Below, piece by piece: positions 62,167-64,000 of a stretch of 64,000 nt of DNA (the stretch's first letter is position 1; each line of letters begins with the position of its first letter). Position numbers and translations under genes: made by a program. Below the pieces are notes generated by a model. The model did no database searches. It saw only the letters and a program-made list of their open reading frames with translations, and was not told the origin of the DNA. This DNA is from Burkholderia puraquae. GTDB lineage: Bacteria; Pseudomonadota; Gammaproteobacteria; Burkholderiales; Burkholderiaceae. The stretch covers positions 62,001 through 126,000 of the forward strand of contig NZ_NBYX01000003.1 in the NCBI RefSeq assembly GCF_002099195.1. The letters are read 5' to 3'.

Positions 62167-63462
62167 ATGACCGTTTCCCAGCAAGCCTTCCTCCGCGACG
62201 CCATGCGCCGCCTCAACATGACCCGCGAAGCGTTCGCCAATCGCATCGGCGTCAGCCGGCGCGCGCTGGACACCTGGCTGCTGCCCGACGACTCGCAGGA
62301 ATCGCGCGGGATGCCCGAGATCGTCGAGCGCTTCGTGTCGGAAATCGTCGAGCGCTCGGCACCGGAAGGCGGCGGCTATACGCAAAGCGTAGATAATCAG
62401 GGGCTCGCCAAACAGTTCCTGTTCGAAGGCAAGCCGCAACTGCTGTCAGTCGACCAGTTCTCGCGGGAATCGGTCGAAGCGCTGTTCCGCGTGGCCGACG
62501 TGATGCAGCCGATCGCGCGCCGCCACAAGATTTCGCGCGTGCTGGAAGGCGCCGTGCTCGGCAACCTGTTCTTCGAGGCCAGCACGCGTACGCGCGTATC
62601 GTTCGGTGCCGCCTTCTGCCGGCTCGGCGGTTCGGTATGCGACACGACGGGCTTCACGTTCTCGTCGATGGCCAAGGGCGAATCGATCTACGACACGAGC
62701 CGCGTGATGGCCGGCTACGTCGACGCGCTCGTGATCCGCCACCCGGAGAAAGGCTCGGTGGCCGAGTTCGCGCGCGCGACCAACCTGCCCGTGATCAACG
62801 GCGGCGACGGCCCCGGCGAGCACCCGAGCCAGGCACTGCTCGATCTCTATACGATCCAGCGCGAGTTCTCGCGGCTCGGCAAGATCGTCGACGGTGCGCA
62901 CATTGCGCTGGTCGGCGACCTCAAGTACGGCCGCACCGTGCACTCGCTCGTCAAGCTGCTCGCGCTGTACCGCGGGCTCAAGTTCACGCTCGTGTCGCCG
63001 CCGACGCTCGAGATGCCGGCCCACATCGTCGACCAGATTGCGACGAACGGCCATGTGATCGAGCAGACGACCGACCTCGCGGCCGGGCTGCGCGGCGCGG
63101 ACGTCGTCTACGCGACGCGGATTCAGAAGGAGCGCTTCACCGACGAGTCGTTCGAAGGCTACACGCCGGATTTCCAGATCAACCAGGCGCTCGTCGATAC
63201 GGTGTGCAAACCGGACACGCTGATCATGCACCCGCTGCCGCGCGACAGCCGGCCCGGCGCGAACGACCTGTCGGTCGACCTGAACCGCGACCCGCGCCTC
63301 GCGATCTTCCGCCAGACCGACAACGGCATTCCGGTGCGGATGGCGATCTTCGCGGTACTGCTCGGCGTCGAGAACCTCGTCCAGCATTCGATGCGCGACG
63401 CGACGTGGCGGCCGCCTGCGTATCTCGGGCCGGAGGACGCGGTGTTTCACGGGGTCGATTGA
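62167..63462 (+). CDS. pyrB: Aspartate carbamoyltransferase with N-terminal helix-turn-helix
   Basis: A 431-residue protein, about 120 residues longer than a plain ATCase. Catalytic motifs are intact: STRTR at 139-143, SSMAKGESIYDTSRVMAGY (80s loop), GPGEHPSQALLDLYTI and HPLPR. This is the first committed step of pyrimidine synthesis. Residues about 8-60 form a helix-turn-helix like XRE/repressor proteins (MTREAFANRIGVSRRALDTW), absent from E. coli PyrB. A perfect palindrome lies over the promoter. By hypothesis the enzyme represses its own gene. The start at 62167 has CAGGAG upstream. Confidence 0.9.
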   Translation: MTVSQQAFLRDAMRRLNMTREAFANRIGVSRRALDTWLLPDDSQESRGMPEIVERFVSEIVERSAPEGGGYTQSVDNQGLAKQFLFEGKPQLLSVDQFSRESVEALFRVADVMQPIARRHKISRVLEGAVLGNLFFEASTRTRVSFGAAFCRLGGSVCDTTGFTFSSMAKGESIYDTSRVMAGYVDALVIRHPEKGSVAEFARATNLPVINGGDGPGEHPSQALLDLYTIQREFSRLGKIVDGAHIALVGDLKYGRTVHSLVKLLALYRGLKFTLVSPPTLEMPAHIVDQIATNGHVIEQTTDLAAGLRGADVVYATRIQKERFTDESFEGYTPDFQINQALVDTVCKPDTLIMHPLPRDSRPGANDLSVDLNRDPRLAIFRQTDNGIPVRMAIFAVLLGVENLVQHSMRDATWRPPAYLGPEDAVFHGVD

Positions 63463-63474
63463 GAAGGAACAGCC

Positions 63475-63543
63475 GGGGGCGCGCCAGTCATGCGCCCCCA
63501 CGTTCAACGGAAAGCGCGCCAGGCTCGGCGCGCTTTATTTTTT
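63475..63543 (+). terminator. Double terminator after pyrB
   Basis: First hairpin GGGGGCGC-N9-GCGCCCCC (63475-63499). Second hairpin AAAGCGCGCC-N6-GGCGCGCTTT (63511-63536), followed by ATTTTTT. The second is a standard intrinsic terminator and ends the pyrB transcript. Confidence 0.88.
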
Positions 63544-63574
63544 CCTGCTCGGCCGGCCAGCGCTCGGCCAGCGA

Positions 63575-63994
63575 CTACGAAGCCCAGGGATCGATCACTC
63601 GCAGGCCTACCGCTTCAAATGGCGCAACGTCGCGCGTTGCAACAATCAGGCCGTTCGCCTCGGCCGTCGCGGCAATGAAAACATCGGCGGGCGCGATCGC
63701 ACTGCCAGAAGCACGCGCACGCGCTCGAATGCTCGCATACGCTTTGCTCGCCGCATCGTCGAACGGCAGAATCCGGCCGCGAAACAGCGGCACGACGCGC
63801 TGCTCGATGCTTTGATGAAGCCAGTCGCGCCTGCGCCCTTCCGGCAATGCCGCCACGCCGAAGCGCATTTCGGCGAGACTGATCGCGGCAAGAAACAGCG
63901 TTTCGACGTTCTGGGCATCGAGCCACTCGATCACGGCCGCGCTCGGCTCGCGCCGCAGCGGCTCGGACATCACGTTCGTATCGACAAGGATCAT
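63575..63994 (-). CDS. PIN-domain RNase toxin (VapC/FitB-like)
   Basis: A 139-residue PIN-domain protein. Acidic residues of the active site are visible: D5 in MILVDTNVMSE, E43 in SLAEMRFGV, D96-D99 region in APADVFIAATA and the last Asp near VATRDVAPFE. It resembles FitB/VapC toxins that cleave RNA. ATG at 63994 overlaps a TGA (63991-63993 complement) as in toxin-antitoxin pairs, so the antitoxin gene most likely ends here and lies beyond the right edge. Confidence 0.88.
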   Translation of the reverse strand: MILVDTNVMSEPLRREPSAAVIEWLDAQNVETLFLAAISLAEMRFGVAALPEGRRRDWLHQSIEQRVVPLFRGRILPFDDAASKAYASIRARARASGSAIAPADVFIAATAEANGLIVATRDVAPFEAVGLRVIDPWAS

Positions 63995-64000
63995 TCGAAG

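Overview
The window looks like one replicon of a Burkholderia-type betaproteobacterium, probably a secondary chromosome of the B. cepacia complex. The reasons are very high GC at third codon positions over most of its length, a Burkholderia-style trimeric porin, many LysR, AraC and LuxR regulators beside small catabolic operons, an Eat-type ethanolamine permease with a DUF3156 gene, and creBCD. No rRNA, tRNA, CRISPR array, phage gene or intact insertion sequence was seen.

Positions 1 to about 17.6 kb look like accessory DNA. GC bias is visibly weaker than further right, and the stretch ends in gene debris and AT-rich sequence (about 17.0-17.93 kb). It holds three modules. (a) 1-5.4 kb: two tandem Rieske oxygenase subunits (the first runs off the left edge) face a flavin/[2Fe-2S] reductase, followed by glutathione-dependent formaldehyde dehydrogenase and a Gfa protein. 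This is a demethylating oxygenase paired with disposal of the formaldehyde it would release. (b) 5.8-7.3 kb: a DUF1993 gene divergent from a LysR gene. (c) 7.3-17.0 kb: an HxlR regulator divergent from a tripartite RND efflux operon, then MFS transporter, ICL/PEPM-family enzyme and SDR. A ~112 bp promoter-operator block is present twice, before the RND operon and before the MFS operon.

From about 18 kb the sequence looks like resident chromosome. 18-21.2 kb: ArsR regulator with an old-yellow-enzyme reductase, GNAT, LysE exporter, GIY-YIG protein. 21.4-26.7 kb: hydrolase pseudogene, PI-PLC-like protein, LacI regulator, and an SBP-permease-permease ABC operon without ATPase, preceded by a perfect 20 bp palindrome. 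26.8-35.7 kb: a minus-strand amine-catabolism region (LuxR regulator, aldehyde dehydrogenase, class III aminotransferase, ethanolamine permease, DUF3156, AraC, porin). Four of its units carry the same GCAAA-N3-GCAAA box upstream.

35.8-50 kb: YpfJ-type metallopeptidase; a plus-strand cluster (SDR, LysR with a histone-like tail, tandem EthD-like protein, MHS transporter, DUF2848); a tiny lipoprotein; an RtcB-type RNA ligase with a structured leader; an atypical SDR facing a LysR; a LysR facing a 14-TM MFS pump; small conserved proteins and a RidA homologue. 50.4-54.1 kb: creB-creC-creD with an 11 bp-phased array of CreB boxes before creD. 54.1-61 kb: SDRs, a DapB-like protein with a degenerate motif, cupin, MoaF-like protein with SDR and AraC, EamA transporter. 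61-64 kb: a membrane protein, an entericidin-like lipoprotein with a strong terminator, an aspartate carbamoyltransferase with an N-terminal helix-turn-helix under a promoter carrying a perfect 9-3-9 palindrome, and a PIN-domain toxin at the right edge.

The most promising unusual systems are the DNA-binding aspartate carbamoyltransferase, the four-box LuxR amine regulon and the HxlR regulon with its duplicated control region.
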